The position numbers and the translations under genes are program-made. The notes beneath the pieces were generated by a model. It saw nothing but the letters and a program-made list of their open reading frames with translations, was not told the DNA's origin and did not search any database. From positions 1 through 64,000 of the forward strand of contig CANNFX010000002.1 of the NCBI GenBank assembly GCA_947504025.1: a stretch of DNA of 64,000 bases, given 5' to 3'. This DNA comes from an uncultured Sphingomonadaceae bacterium (GTDB lineage Bacteria > Pseudomonadota > Alphaproteobacteria > Sphingomonadales > Sphingomonadaceae). Of the stretch, positions 57,221 through 64,000 are shown one piece after another; position 1 is the first letter of the stretch; each line of letters begins with the position of its first letter.

Positions 57221-58521
57221 TGCTGAATGCACCGTTCTTCGAATATGTCGGGATCACGGCGACGATACTTGGCCTGATTGCGCTGGTTGTCGGCGTGGCG
57301 CGCTGGTTCTTCACGCTGGAGGCGCGGGCGAGCAAAGCCCGCGACGAAACACAGCAGCTGCGGCTGCAGGATGACCTGTCATCCGCCAAGGCGCGGAACG
57401 AACAACTGCTCGAAAGCGTGCGGCTGTCGGGCGAAGTGGGCCGCGTCGCGCTCAGTCTGAAAACCGATCTGGACGAGCGGCTGCAACGCTTCATGGCCGC
57501 CACCGGCGCCACCGGCGGATCGATCTATGTACCTATCGAAGGGCCGGGCGGATCGGTCGCGGGCCTGTCATTCCTGACGATCGAGCCCTTCAACCGCCAG
57601 AACCGCCTGCTGAAATCGAAGATCATTCCGCTGCGCAGCATGGCCGGGCGCGCCTTCCAGCAGGGCGAGGCTGTTATCGTAAGCCATGTTGCCGACACGA
57701 CCGAGCGCTTCCAAGGCGCGGAAAGCGTATCGGGCTATCAGCCGATCTCGTCGATCAACCTGCCGCTGCGGCTGGCGGGCGAAGTAATCGGGGTCTTGCA
57801 ATTGCTACGCCGCCGGGGCGAACAGCCGTTTGGCGATGAGGAACTGGGCGCGGCCAAATTGCTGGTGGAGGAAGTGGCCGGAACGGTCGCGGACTTGCGC
57901 AAATATCCGGAGATATTCGGGGCGATGAATGGCGAGCGGATGCGCGAAGGGACCGATGCGACGGTGCTATTCTTCGACATCTCCTCATCCTCGATCCTGT
58001 TCCGCGAATTCCCGACGAGTTCAGCGCTGCAGATGCTCAACGAGTTCTTCGAACAGATATGCGAAGTCGGCTTCCAGCATGGCGGCGCGCTCGACAATTA
58101 CATGGGCGACGGCGCGCTGATGCGGTTTGGCGGCCCGCGCATATCCGAAGGGCATGAGCTGAACGCCGCAGGCGCCGCCTGCGCCATGGCCAAGGAATTC
58201 GCGACCGTCCGGCATTATTGGACCGAACTCAATCCGGCGCTGGGCAAAGTCAATTTTCGCGCCGGCATCGCCTCGGGCCAATTGGTCGAGGGGGCCGTGG
58301 GGCACTCGCTGGTCCGCAACCTCAGCGTGGCCGGATTGCCGATCAGCGTAGCCTCCGCCCTATGCAACGCCGCCCCGCGCGACCGCAGCGCGATCTATGT
58401 GGATGGCTCACTGGCCGACCGGCTGGGCGATCAGGTTGAGCTCACGCCGATTGCTTTGGACGCTGCGGGTAAGCTGGCGGCGAATACGGACCGGGCGTTT
58501 GAATTGGTTGGGGTTCGGTAG
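57217..58521 (+). CDS. Membrane-anchored GAF / class III nucleotide cyclase-like protein with altered active site
   Basis: The ATG at 57217 overlaps the previous stop; 434 residues. It has an N-terminal membrane helix (ITATILGLIALVVGVARWFF), a coiled coil (35-80), a GAF domain (about 85-225) and a class III cyclase homology domain (245-400). The two metal Asp are present: Asp254 in LFFDISSS and Asp298 in MGDGALMRFGG. By eye the adenine-specifying Lys position is Asn294 (DNYMGD), the second substrate Asp position is Leu374 (VAGLPIS), the transition-state Asn is Ser377 and the Arg is Ala381. It is therefore either an inactive sensor or an enzyme with another product. Its stop lies 7 bp from a ridA remnant. 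Confidence 0.85.
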   Translation: MMLNAPFFEYVGITATILGLIALVVGVARWFFTLEARASKARDETQQLRLQDDLSSAKARNEQLLESVRLSGEVGRVALSLKTDLDERLQRFMAATGATGGSIYVPIEGPGGSVAGLSFLTIEPFNRQNRLLKSKIIPLRSMAGRAFQQGEAVIVSHVADTTERFQGAESVSGYQPISSINLPLRLAGEVIGVLQLLRRRGEQPFGDEELGAAKLLVEEVAGTVADLRKYPEIFGAMNGERMREGTDATVLFFDISSSSILFREFPTSSALQMLNEFFEQICEVGFQHGGALDNYMGDGALMRFGGPRISEGHELNAAGAACAMAKEFATVRHYWTELNPALGKVNFRAGIASGQLVEGAVGHSLVRNLSVAGLPISVASALCNAAPRDRSAIYVDGSLADRLGDQVELTPIALDAAGKLAANTDRAFELVGVR

Positions 58522-58528
58522 GGCGCGC

Positions 58529-58687
58529 GTCTACGCCGATTCCGTCGGATAACTGAAGGAATCCGTCTGGGTAATGAGCCGCTATATCAAAGCGCCATGC
58601 CCCGCCTAGACCGCCCTCTGTGTGTCGAGTCTTTACGAGCGGACCGCGTGGGTTGAGATCAAGATCATGACGCGGGCCGCTGAGTGA
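58529..58687 (+). pseudogene. Decayed second copy of the 3' end of the RidA-family gene
   Basis: The 53-codon stretch matches the last 54 codons of the gene at 53490: YIKAPCPA-stop-TALCVSSLYERTAWVEIKIM against YIKAPFPAWTALGVSSLYEPTAWVEIKIM, with two internal stops (TAA and TAG). Most DNA differences are transitions. No start or N-terminal part remains. It begins right after the cyclase-like gene. Confidence 0.85.
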
Positions 58688-58718
58688 GGTTGACGGGTGA
58701 CGGGTACGAAGACAAAAG

Positions 58719-59171
58719 GTGTCGAAAGCGAGAGAACATTTGACCGAAAACGATTTCAAAGAGTTTCTGCGCAAAAGTGTCGAAGAAACATGGGAAGCTA
58801 CTGAAGAGCCCTATCTTTTGAGTTTCGTCGCTGATGACCTTAAAAAACAAGGTCAGGATTACAAATCCGCGCTTCAAGATGGAGAGCGGCTGAAAGGTTT
58901 CGTGAAACGCGTCGCACAGACAGAAGATGTTTTTACGATAGTTCAGCATCCTTCACAGCTCGCAAAAGTAGGCCTTGTACCACACGACAAAACTTATGTT
59001 TTTCCAATTGAAGCGCGAGATGAGGGTAAGACGGGTGTTTCACCGTCAAAGAGCCGCAATGAGGCAATATTGGTTTCGTTTTTTCACTTGCTGAAGGATC
59101 TTCCTGCCGACATTCTTGACGACGTTCATATTCCAACACGGGCGATTGTTGAGCTACTCCGAAAGAAATGA
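58719..59171 (+). CDS. Hypothetical protein A of a low-GC two-gene cassette
   Basis: The 150-residue protein (GTG at 58719; TTG at 58740 is an alternative) is charged and mixed alpha/beta, with HLTENDFKEFLRKSVEETW, KQGQDYKSALQDGERLKGFV, FTIVQHPSQLAKVGLVPHDK and a Lys-rich end. I do not recognise it. The local GC is about 42% by count on one line, far below the cyclase gene before it (about 66%). It overlaps gene B by ATGA, so the two are one unit, possibly a transferred cassette. Confidence 0.7.
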   Translation: MSKAREHLTENDFKEFLRKSVEETWEATEEPYLLSFVADDLKKQGQDYKSALQDGERLKGFVKRVAQTEDVFTIVQHPSQLAKVGLVPHDKTYVFPIEARDEGKTGVSPSKSRNEAILVSFFHLLKDLPADILDDVHIPTRAIVELLRKK

Positions 59172-60007
59172 AGGTTTGGATATGCATCGTGTCACCTATG
59201 GAATCTATTCGCGATTTCGTTGGGTCGAGGAAAACAGGAATTGTCCCGGCTGAATTTTTTGATGCTCGGAAATTCGGTGGGCGAACCTTGCGGGTGCGCG
59301 TCTCAACGTTCGTGCCCGATGTCTCTCCACCTTCTCAAGAAGCAGTTGAAGGATTTATCTTAGAACAGGTGGCCGATGAAGATTCGGTAATTGTCGTTTA
59401 CGATGAAGTTTGGATGCATCTGATTGAGAATTTGAGGGTAAGCTGTTTTTGCGTACCGCTGGGCAATATCAACGAGCGATCGAATCTACAGAATCATTTT
59501 CATAAATTGATGGCTACAGCCCTTAAGAATTGGTGGCAGGTAAAACAGCGCTTTTTGGAAAGTAAGGACATAAAGCTGCTTAGCTTGCCAATGAGGAATT
59601 TTCAGGCTGATGAGCTGCTGGAGTTAGCAAATGCTGTCAGAGCAGCGCAGCCTGAGCTTACTAATGCGATGCAGGCGGGATTAAAAAGGCTCCGCGCTCG
59701 GCTTCGTCCCCGCAAGCGCTCTGCGCGAAAAACGGTTTATTCAGTTGACGACGCAAAGCGCTTTTATATTTACGGCCATGAAAAGCACTCTTTGCCTGAA
59801 ACCGGCGGCGGGCATGGGTCATCATGTGCGATCAATGCACAATTTCGATTTGGTTGCCGAATTGATGGCGAAAGGCATTACAACGTTTCGGAATCAGAAG
59901 GAGATCGAACTACGATCTCGGGGAACTTCGTGAACTGCCACGATACAGAGAATCATGAAAAGCGAGACACTCATCTCAACATGTTTGCTAGTGATATGTA
60001 TTATTGA
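59168..60007 (+). CDS. Hypothetical protein B of the low-GC cassette, with a Cys/His-rich tail
   Basis: The 279-residue protein overlaps gene A by ATGA. Residues 1-190 are mixed, with VVYDEVWMHLIENLRVSCFCVPLGN, NWWQVKQRFLESKDIKLLSL and a basic stretch (RLRARLRPRKRSARKT). The last 80 residues have GGGHGSSCAINAQFRFGCRIDG, then CHDTENHEKRDTHLNM, giving C-x9-C-x26-CH-x4-H-x5-H, which could hold a metal. I do not recognise the family. A strong hairpin terminator lies 7 bp downstream. A defence or toxin function is a guess from size, GC and isolation only. Confidence 0.7.
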   Translation: MKVWICIVSPMESIRDFVGSRKTGIVPAEFFDARKFGGRTLRVRVSTFVPDVSPPSQEAVEGFILEQVADEDSVIVVYDEVWMHLIENLRVSCFCVPLGNINERSNLQNHFHKLMATALKNWWQVKQRFLESKDIKLLSLPMRNFQADELLELANAVRAAQPELTNAMQAGLKRLRARLRPRKRSARKTVYSVDDAKRFYIYGHEKHSLPETGGGHGSSCAINAQFRFGCRIDGERHYNVSESEGDRTTISGNFVNCHDTENHEKRDTHLNMFASDMYY

Positions 60008-60014
60008 AAAAATT

Positions 60015-60044
60015 GGGCAGGAGGAGCAAGGCTCACTCCTGCCC
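60015..60044 (+). terminator. Strong hairpin terminator of the low-GC cassette
   Basis: GGGCAGGAG (60015-60023) pairs perfectly with CTCCTGCCC (60036-60044), and GAGC/GCTC extend the stem inside with a one-base bulge. It begins 7 bp after the stop of gene B and is followed by GAAAATGTT. There is no long T run, but the stem is stable enough for a terminator. Confidence 0.75.
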
Positions 60045-60534
60045 GAAAATGTTGCCTAACGCTTTTGCCCTTCCGCTGAAGCAGTCAGCCGGGGTACTCG
60101 ACGAAATCTTACATTCCGGAGCTTTCCAGCTTTTCCATCAATCATATCTAGCGTTTAGATGCTCAATCAGAAATTGAGTTTCATCTTTACGCACGTATGG
60201 GCGCGTAGGCCAACCTCCTGAATTTTTTCATCTCAGCGACTTCCGCTTGAGATAAGCCTTGATATCCAAAATTGAATAAATTGTCAATCTGCTTCGCGCT
60301 AACTGTTTACAAAATATCAACCCCAGCTAGCCTCCGCCGGAGCCTTATTTAGTGCTCCAGTCACAAATTTGCAAGCCAAGTCCATGCGAGCTGCCTCGCA
60401 CCTTTACATCGTTGTGTACACTAAAATTGGACCAACGAGCGAGTTCAACGTGAAAATATAATACATGCGATATTCACTTTTGAGGTAGCGTTCCAACCTG
60501 TCCTACACGCCCAAAATCTGCCTTATGCTCGGCG
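60045..60534. other. AT-richer intergenic stretch without a gene
   Basis: No credible coding frame, tRNA or repeat was found in about 490 bases. The composition matches the low-GC cassette rather than the high-GC gene that follows, so it probably belongs to the same insertion. A short tract GTGTACACTAAAATTGGACC and an ATACATGCGATATTC tract are present, but I assign them no function. Confidence 0.6.
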
Positions 60535-60993
60535 GTGCCGCGCAAACGCTCCCTTTGGCCCGCCTATAAGCGCATTCCGCCGTTTCTTCCGGTTCCTCTG
60601 CGCATGCGGCGGGACGGGTGGACTGCCGAGCGGCAGGCGCGGTTTATTGGTTATCTGGCGCAAACGGGCAGCGTAGCGGAGGCGACGCGGCTGGTGGGGC
60701 GTTCTCGCGAGACGGCTTTCCGGCTGCGGAACCGGGCGGATGCGGCGAGCTTTGCCCATGCGTGGGATGCGGTGTTGGCGGTTCGGGCCGGTAAGCCGGT
60801 ACCGGCGCGGAAGGTCACGCTTGGCGAGCTGGCGGGCCTCGCGCTGGAGGGGCCGATTACCGTGCGGATGCTGCGCGGCAGATATTATTGTTTTACCCGC
60901 CGGCCCTGTAGTTACGCGCTTCTCCGGCTGCTGCGCATGGGCAAGAGCGTCCAGCGCAGGCGGCGCTTTCGAAGGGCGGGGCGGGCCCGGTGA
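60535..60993 (+). CDS. Sphingomonad HTH-like hypothetical protein
   Basis: The 152-residue, very basic protein starts at a GTG; an ATG at 60604 is an alternative (129 residues) and lies closer to the conserved part. Residues 25-75 (RMRRDGWTAERQARFIGYLAQTGSVAEATRLVGRSRETAFRLRNR in parts) form an HTH-like pattern seen in hypothetical proteins of Sphingomonadales, where it is often a stand-alone gene. The C-terminus (LLRLLRMGKSVQRRRRFRR) is strongly basic. DNA binding is likely but its role is unknown. Confidence 0.7.
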   Translation: MPRKRSLWPAYKRIPPFLPVPLRMRRDGWTAERQARFIGYLAQTGSVAEATRLVGRSRETAFRLRNRADAASFAHAWDAVLAVRAGKPVPARKVTLGELAGLALEGPITVRMLRGRYYCFTRRPCSYALLRLLRMGKSVQRRRRFRRAGRAR

Positions 60994-61089
60994 TGCCGCA
61001 TAATTCGCTTATTCTGGTTCAACAGACGCATCGGGACTGTCGCAAGCGGGCAGCGGCTTCTATGGGGGCGGGGTATATAAGGAACCGAC

Positions 61090-61245
61090 ATGGCCGATCT
61101 CTATCTCAAGAACCTGGAATCCGAGCGCAAGAAGCTGTGGGCAACTTGCCGTTTAAAGGGCCTGCCCAAAGGCACACCGGAGCGCATCCGGATCGAGGAA
61201 ATCGATCTGCTGATTACCGAGCACAAAACCAAGAAGAAGACCTGA
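61090..61245 (+). CDS. Small hypothetical protein (51 residues)
   Basis: The short frame starts at an ATG with AAGGAA 4 bp upstream. It encodes a charged, mostly helical peptide, MADLYLKNLESERKKLW, a KGLPKGTPERIRIEEIDLLI segment and a Lys-rich end (TEHKTKKKT). The good ribosome site, codon use and lack of overlap with other genes support it as real. No function is known to me. Confidence 0.6.
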   Translation: MADLYLKNLESERKKLWATCRLKGLPKGTPERIRIEEIDLLITEHKTKKKT

Positions 61246-61323
61246 CTGCCCTGTGGATGGTTTATTTTGTCCTAGCGCAACTATCCGCTAATCTCCCGCC
61301 CGGAGTTAATGGGAGGAAATTCA

Positions 61324-62034
61324 ATGATAAGAAATCTAGCAGCCGAGGCAGTCGGCACATTCTGGCTGGTATTTGGTGGTTGTGGTGCAGCGGTTCTGGC
61401 CGCAGCATTTCCTGAACTGGGTATCGGCTTTGTCGGTGTCGCAATGGCGTTCGGTCTGACGGTTTTGACCATGGCCTATGCGGTCGGCGGAATTTCAGGC
61501 GGGCATTTCAATCCGGCGGTTTCGATTGGTCTGGCAACTGCGGGGCGTTTCGCGTGGAAAGATGTCGCGCCTTACACAATCGCCCAGCTTATCGGCGGCG
61601 TTTTGGCGGCGGGCGCATTGCTCGCGATTGCTTCGGGACAAGCTGGCTGGTCGCCTGGCGGTTTTGCATCGAACGGTTACGGCGATTTGTCACCGGGCGG
61701 TTTTTCAATGCAAGCAGCATTGCTGATCGAAGTGATCCTGACCGCAGGCTTTCTGATCATCATTTTGGGCGCCACCAGCAAGGCAGCGCCAGCCGGCTTT
61801 GCACCGATCGCGATCGGTCTGGGGCTCACGCTGATCCATCTGATTTCGATCCCGGTCACTAACACGTCAGTCAATCCAGCACGTTCGACCGCAGTTGCGC
61901 TCTTTGCCGAGACAAACGCGATGGGACAGCTTTGGTTGTTCTGGGTGGCACCGATAGTTGGCGCGATATTGGGTGCGCTGATCTGGAAAGTGGTCCTGAT
62001 GCCAGGTGAAACTGACACAGAAACTGCTGAGTAA
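61324..62034 (+). CDS. aqpZ: Aquaporin Z
   Basis: The ATG at 61324 has GGGAGGAAA 4 bp upstream; an ATG at 61309 precedes the ribosome site and is not used. The 236-residue MIP protein has six transmembrane segments and the two half-helix motifs [13 protein letters not shown] and [16 protein letters not shown], with [21 protein letters not shown] at the N-terminus as in AqpZ. It conducts water, and its Arg after the second NPA and its His at the selectivity filter position (GGHF region) fit a water channel rather than a glycerol facilitator. Confidence 0.96.
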   Translation: MIRNLAAEAVGTFWLVFGGCGAAVLAAAFPELGIGFVGVAMAFGLTVLTMAYAVGGISGGHFNPAVSIGLATAGRFAWKDVAPYTIAQLIGGVLAAGALLAIASGQAGWSPGGFASNGYGDLSPGGFSMQAALLIEVILTAGFLIIILGATSKAAPAGFAPIAIGLGLTLIHLISIPVTNTSVNPARSTAVALFAETNAMGQLWLFWVAPIVGAILGALIWKVVLMPGETDTETAE

Positions 62035-62099
62035 TTGGTTGTGTCCGGCTTCTCTCGAGTGGGAGAGGCCGGATCGCCGTGAAGATAGAAAGAACTGAA

Positions 62100-62543
62100 A
62101 TGAGATTGCAGCAGTTGGTATTGCCCGTAAGTGCTTTGTTGTTGGCTTCTTGCCAACAAGGCGGCGAGGCTGATGCTGGCATCCCAGGCGATCCTGACAC
62201 CGCGGAGGCTACATCATCAATCGGTGAGGCTGAAACGGTCAATTTTGGCGGCAACGAACCGTTTTGGGGCGGCGAAGTCAGCGGGACTGCGTTGATTTAT
62301 ACGACTCCGGAAAATCCTGACGGCACTGCCATCACGGTCAGCCGCCGCACGGGGCTCGGGGGCATTTCATGGTCTGGCACAATGGACGATAGGGCATTCA
62401 TGCTCGCCGTCTCTGAATTGTCGTGTAGCGATGGAATGTCTGACCGTACCTATCCACTTACAGCTACGCTTCAGATCGGATCAGAAGAGGCGCGGCAAGG
62501 TTGCGCCTGGACTGAGAGCAAACCCTATAGCGGCGTTGAATAA
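62100..62543 (+). CDS. Lipoprotein with GNEPFW motif (COG3650-like)
   Basis: The ATG at 62100 gives 147 residues with a lipobox ALLLASCQQG; a GTG at 62079 adds seven residues. After an acidic linker the domain starts NFGGNEPFWGGEVSGTALIYTTP and continues VSRRTGLGGISWSGTMDDRAFMLAVSELSCSDGMSDRTYPLTATLQIG in parts, with a Cys pair (SCSD and GCAW). The GxEPFW motif is typical of COG3650-type periplasmic proteins of unknown function. It sits 65 bp after aqpZ. Confidence 0.82.
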   Translation: MRLQQLVLPVSALLLASCQQGGEADAGIPGDPDTAEATSSIGEAETVNFGGNEPFWGGEVSGTALIYTTPENPDGTAITVSRRTGLGGISWSGTMDDRAFMLAVSELSCSDGMSDRTYPLTATLQIGSEEARQGCAWTESKPYSGVE

Positions 62544-62616
62544 GCGCTCCCATAAGGAGTATGTTCTTAGGCCATTCTTTTTTGATTTTTGAGTGAATTC
62601 GTCTTCGGGGACTTTG

Positions 62617-64000
62617 ATGAGAGTACTGGTTTTCTTCGCAATGTTGCTTGGCTTCTCCACCGCGGCACATGCCGAATGGTTGGAAGCGTCGAGCGACCAT
62701 TTTGTTATTTATGCGGAGGATACCAGAAAGGATATCACGCGCTTTTCAGAAGAGCTTGAACGCTATCATGCGGCGATGGAATATGTGACGGGGCAAAAGA
62801 CACTAACGCCCAGCCCGTCGAACCGGGTGACGATCTACGTGGTCAATTCTACGAACGCAGTTCAGAAACTCTACAGCGGTAAGCGGAGCAATGTCGCAGG
62901 GTTCTACCAGCCTCGCGCAGGAGGCTCAGTCGCCTTTGTTCCTCGCGTCAAATTGGGGGGCAAGGAAACCGATTTCTCGATGATCGTTCTGATGCATGAA
63001 TATGCCCACCATTATCTAATTTCATCTTCCAGTTTCGGCATGCCGCGCTGGTTCTCCGAAGGGGCTGCGGAATTCTATTCCGCCGCGTCGTTTGAAAAGG
63101 ATGGCGGAGTTATTCTCGGGCGTCCGGCGATGCACCGGGCCTATGAAATCAAAGATGGGCGTGCAGCCCATGTCCGCGAACTGTTTGAGTACGACAAGTA
63201 TAAGAAGAATCGTGGGAAACTGCGTGACACGTTCTACGGTAAGAGCTGGCTCCTTTATCACTACATGATCTTCGACCAGGAACGCGCGCCGCAGATGCGC
63301 ACTTATCTCATCGCCATGGCTAAAGGCGCCAGCGAGGTTGACGCTGCGCGCGAGGCATTTGGTGATTTCAACGAGCTTGAAAAGGAGCTCGACAGCTATG
63401 CCCGCAAACGCAAGATGCGGGCGATCAGTTTAGAGGGCGCCGATCTGCCAATTGGCAAATCAGCGGTCCGCCCCTTGACCGAAGGCGAAGCGGCTATGAT
63501 GCCGCTTGTGATGCGTTCCAAACGCGGTGTTGATGAGGAGCAGGCTGCGGAAGTGGTCGTTGAAATGCGCCGGGTGGCCAATCGCTATCGGAGGAACGCA
63601 TATGTTCAAACGGCACTGGCCGAAGCGGAATATGACGCTGGCAATGACGAGGCCGCGATCGCCGCTGCCGATGCTGCATTGGCAATCGACCCGTCACGCA
63701 CGAACGCATATGTCCAAAAGGGCTATGCTCTGTTCCGGATCGCCGAAGGCGCAGATGATCAAGCAGCTGCCTATAATACAGCACGCGAACCGTTCCTGGC
63801 ACTCAACAAGATTGAGCCTGATCATCCGCTTCCTCTGTCATATTACTACCGCAGCTTTGTCGAACAGGGGGTGGCACCACCGGCGGTCGCCAAAACGGGT
63901 CTTGCCCGGGCGGTGCAGGTTGCGCCATTCGATCTGGAATTGCGGATGAATCTAGCGACGTTGCAAATTCAGGATGGCGATTTTGCACGTGCCAGAGTCA
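62617..64000 (+). CDS. Exported HExxH metalloprotease-like protein with TPR repeats (3' truncated)
   Basis: From an ATG at 62617 the frame stays open to the window end (461 codons), so the gene continues beyond it. It has a signal peptide (LLGFSTAAHAEW). The zinc motif is VLMHEYAHHYLI followed by PRWFSEGAAEFYS, i.e. HExxH plus a downstream Glu of the gluzincin type. From about residue 310 helical repeats follow (AAEVVVEMRRVANRYRRNA, YVQTALAEAEYDAGNDEAAI in parts, LAIDPSRTNAYVQKGYALFR) that look like TPRs. It resembles secreted DUF1570/peptidase MA-like proteases. The substrate is unknown. Confidence 0.85.
   Translation, partial: MRVLVFFAMLLGFSTAAHAEWLEASSDHFVIYAEDTRKDITRFSEELERYHAAMEYVTGQKTLTPSPSNRVTIYVVNSTNAVQKLYSGKRSNVAGFYQPRAGGSVAFVPRVKLGGKETDFSMIVLMHEYAHHYLISSSSFGMPRWFSEGAAEFYSAASFEKDGGVILGRPAMHRAYEIKDGRAAHVRELFEYDKYKKNRGKLRDTFYGKSWLLYHYMIFDQERAPQMRTYLIAMAKGASEVDAAREAFGDFNELEKELDSYARKRKMRAISLEGADLPIGKSAVRPLTEGEAAMMPLVMRSKRGVDEEQAAEVVVEMRRVANRYRRNAYVQTALAEAEYDAGNDEAAIAAADAALAIDPSRTNAYVQKGYALFRIAEGADDQAAAYNTAREPFLALNKIEPDHPLPLSYYYRSFVEQGVAPPAVAKTGLARAVQVAPFDLELRMNLATLQIQDGDFARARV

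Noticed and set aside
60990..61415. 141-codon plus-strand frame before aqpZ
   Set aside because: It overlaps both the 51-residue gene and the aqpZ start in another frame and has no domain features.

Overview
The window looks like a chromosomal segment of a carotenoid-pigmented, aerobic alphaproteobacterium of the order Sphingomonadales, most likely the Erythrobacteraceae or relatives. The reasons are a crtB/crtI/crtY cluster, a complete valine-degradation operon, several sphingomonad-type small proteins, moderately high GC and many ATGA/GTGA-coupled genes. No rRNA, CRISPR array, integrase or intact insertion sequence was seen. The taxonomic call is inference from gene content.

Region 1 (1-11040) is a type I secretion and surface-adhesin locus. 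It holds the 3' end of a very large repeat adhesin, an OmpA-like protein, a TolC-like channel, a LapB-type ABC exporter with a degenerate C39 domain, a SleB-type cell-wall hydrolase and an HlyD-type adaptor. Convergent to these are a LapG-like cysteine protease and an unknown membrane-anchored protein. Together they resemble the LapA/LapBCE/LapG system, but with a murein hydrolase inside the operon and no LapD in view.

Region 2 (11269-15231) is a heme-uptake unit: a Fur-box-like palindrome, a TonB-dependent receptor, a DUF6607-like protein and a PepSY-like membrane protein. Region 3 (15339-25304) holds a thiolase-like protein, an Nmad3-domain protein and a long minus-strand valine-catabolism operon (mmsA, acyl-CoA dehydrogenase, 3-hydroxyisobutyryl-CoA hydrolase, enoyl-CoA hydratase, mmsB) that also carries DUF1254/DUF1214 proteins and a polysaccharide deacetylase. 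Region 4 (25461-34221) has tRNA-Gly(CCC), a TMEM165-like membrane protein, 6-phosphogluconolactonase, DNA polymerase IV, an MFS pump, glpD and a two-subunit biotin-dependent acyl-CoA carboxylase. Region 5 (34232-39233) is the carotenoid cluster with an embedded LOG-family gene.

Region 6 (39799-50815) is the most unusual part. It has three intact YadA-like trimeric autotransporter genes, a regulator that fuses a LuxR-type HTH to an alpha/beta-hydrolase fold with all three catalytic positions apparently lost, a two-gene ABC transporter behind a palindromic operator candidate, and the head-to-head remnants of a fourth adhesin and a second hydrolase-like gene. This suggests a duplicating and decaying adhesin module with a possible ligand-sensing regulator.

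Region 7 (50870-64000) begins with a TPP riboswitch and thiC, followed by an isochorismatase-like hydrolase and a periplasmic RidA. Next come a secreted unknown, a lipase-like lipoprotein and a membrane protein coupled to a GAF/class III cyclase-like protein with altered active-site residues. A decayed second copy of the ridA 3' end follows directly after the cyclase. Then come a low-GC two-gene cassette of unknown function with a strong terminator, a sphingomonad HTH-like protein, a 51-residue ORF, aquaporin Z, a lipoprotein and the start of an HExxH metalloprotease/TPR protein that runs off the window.
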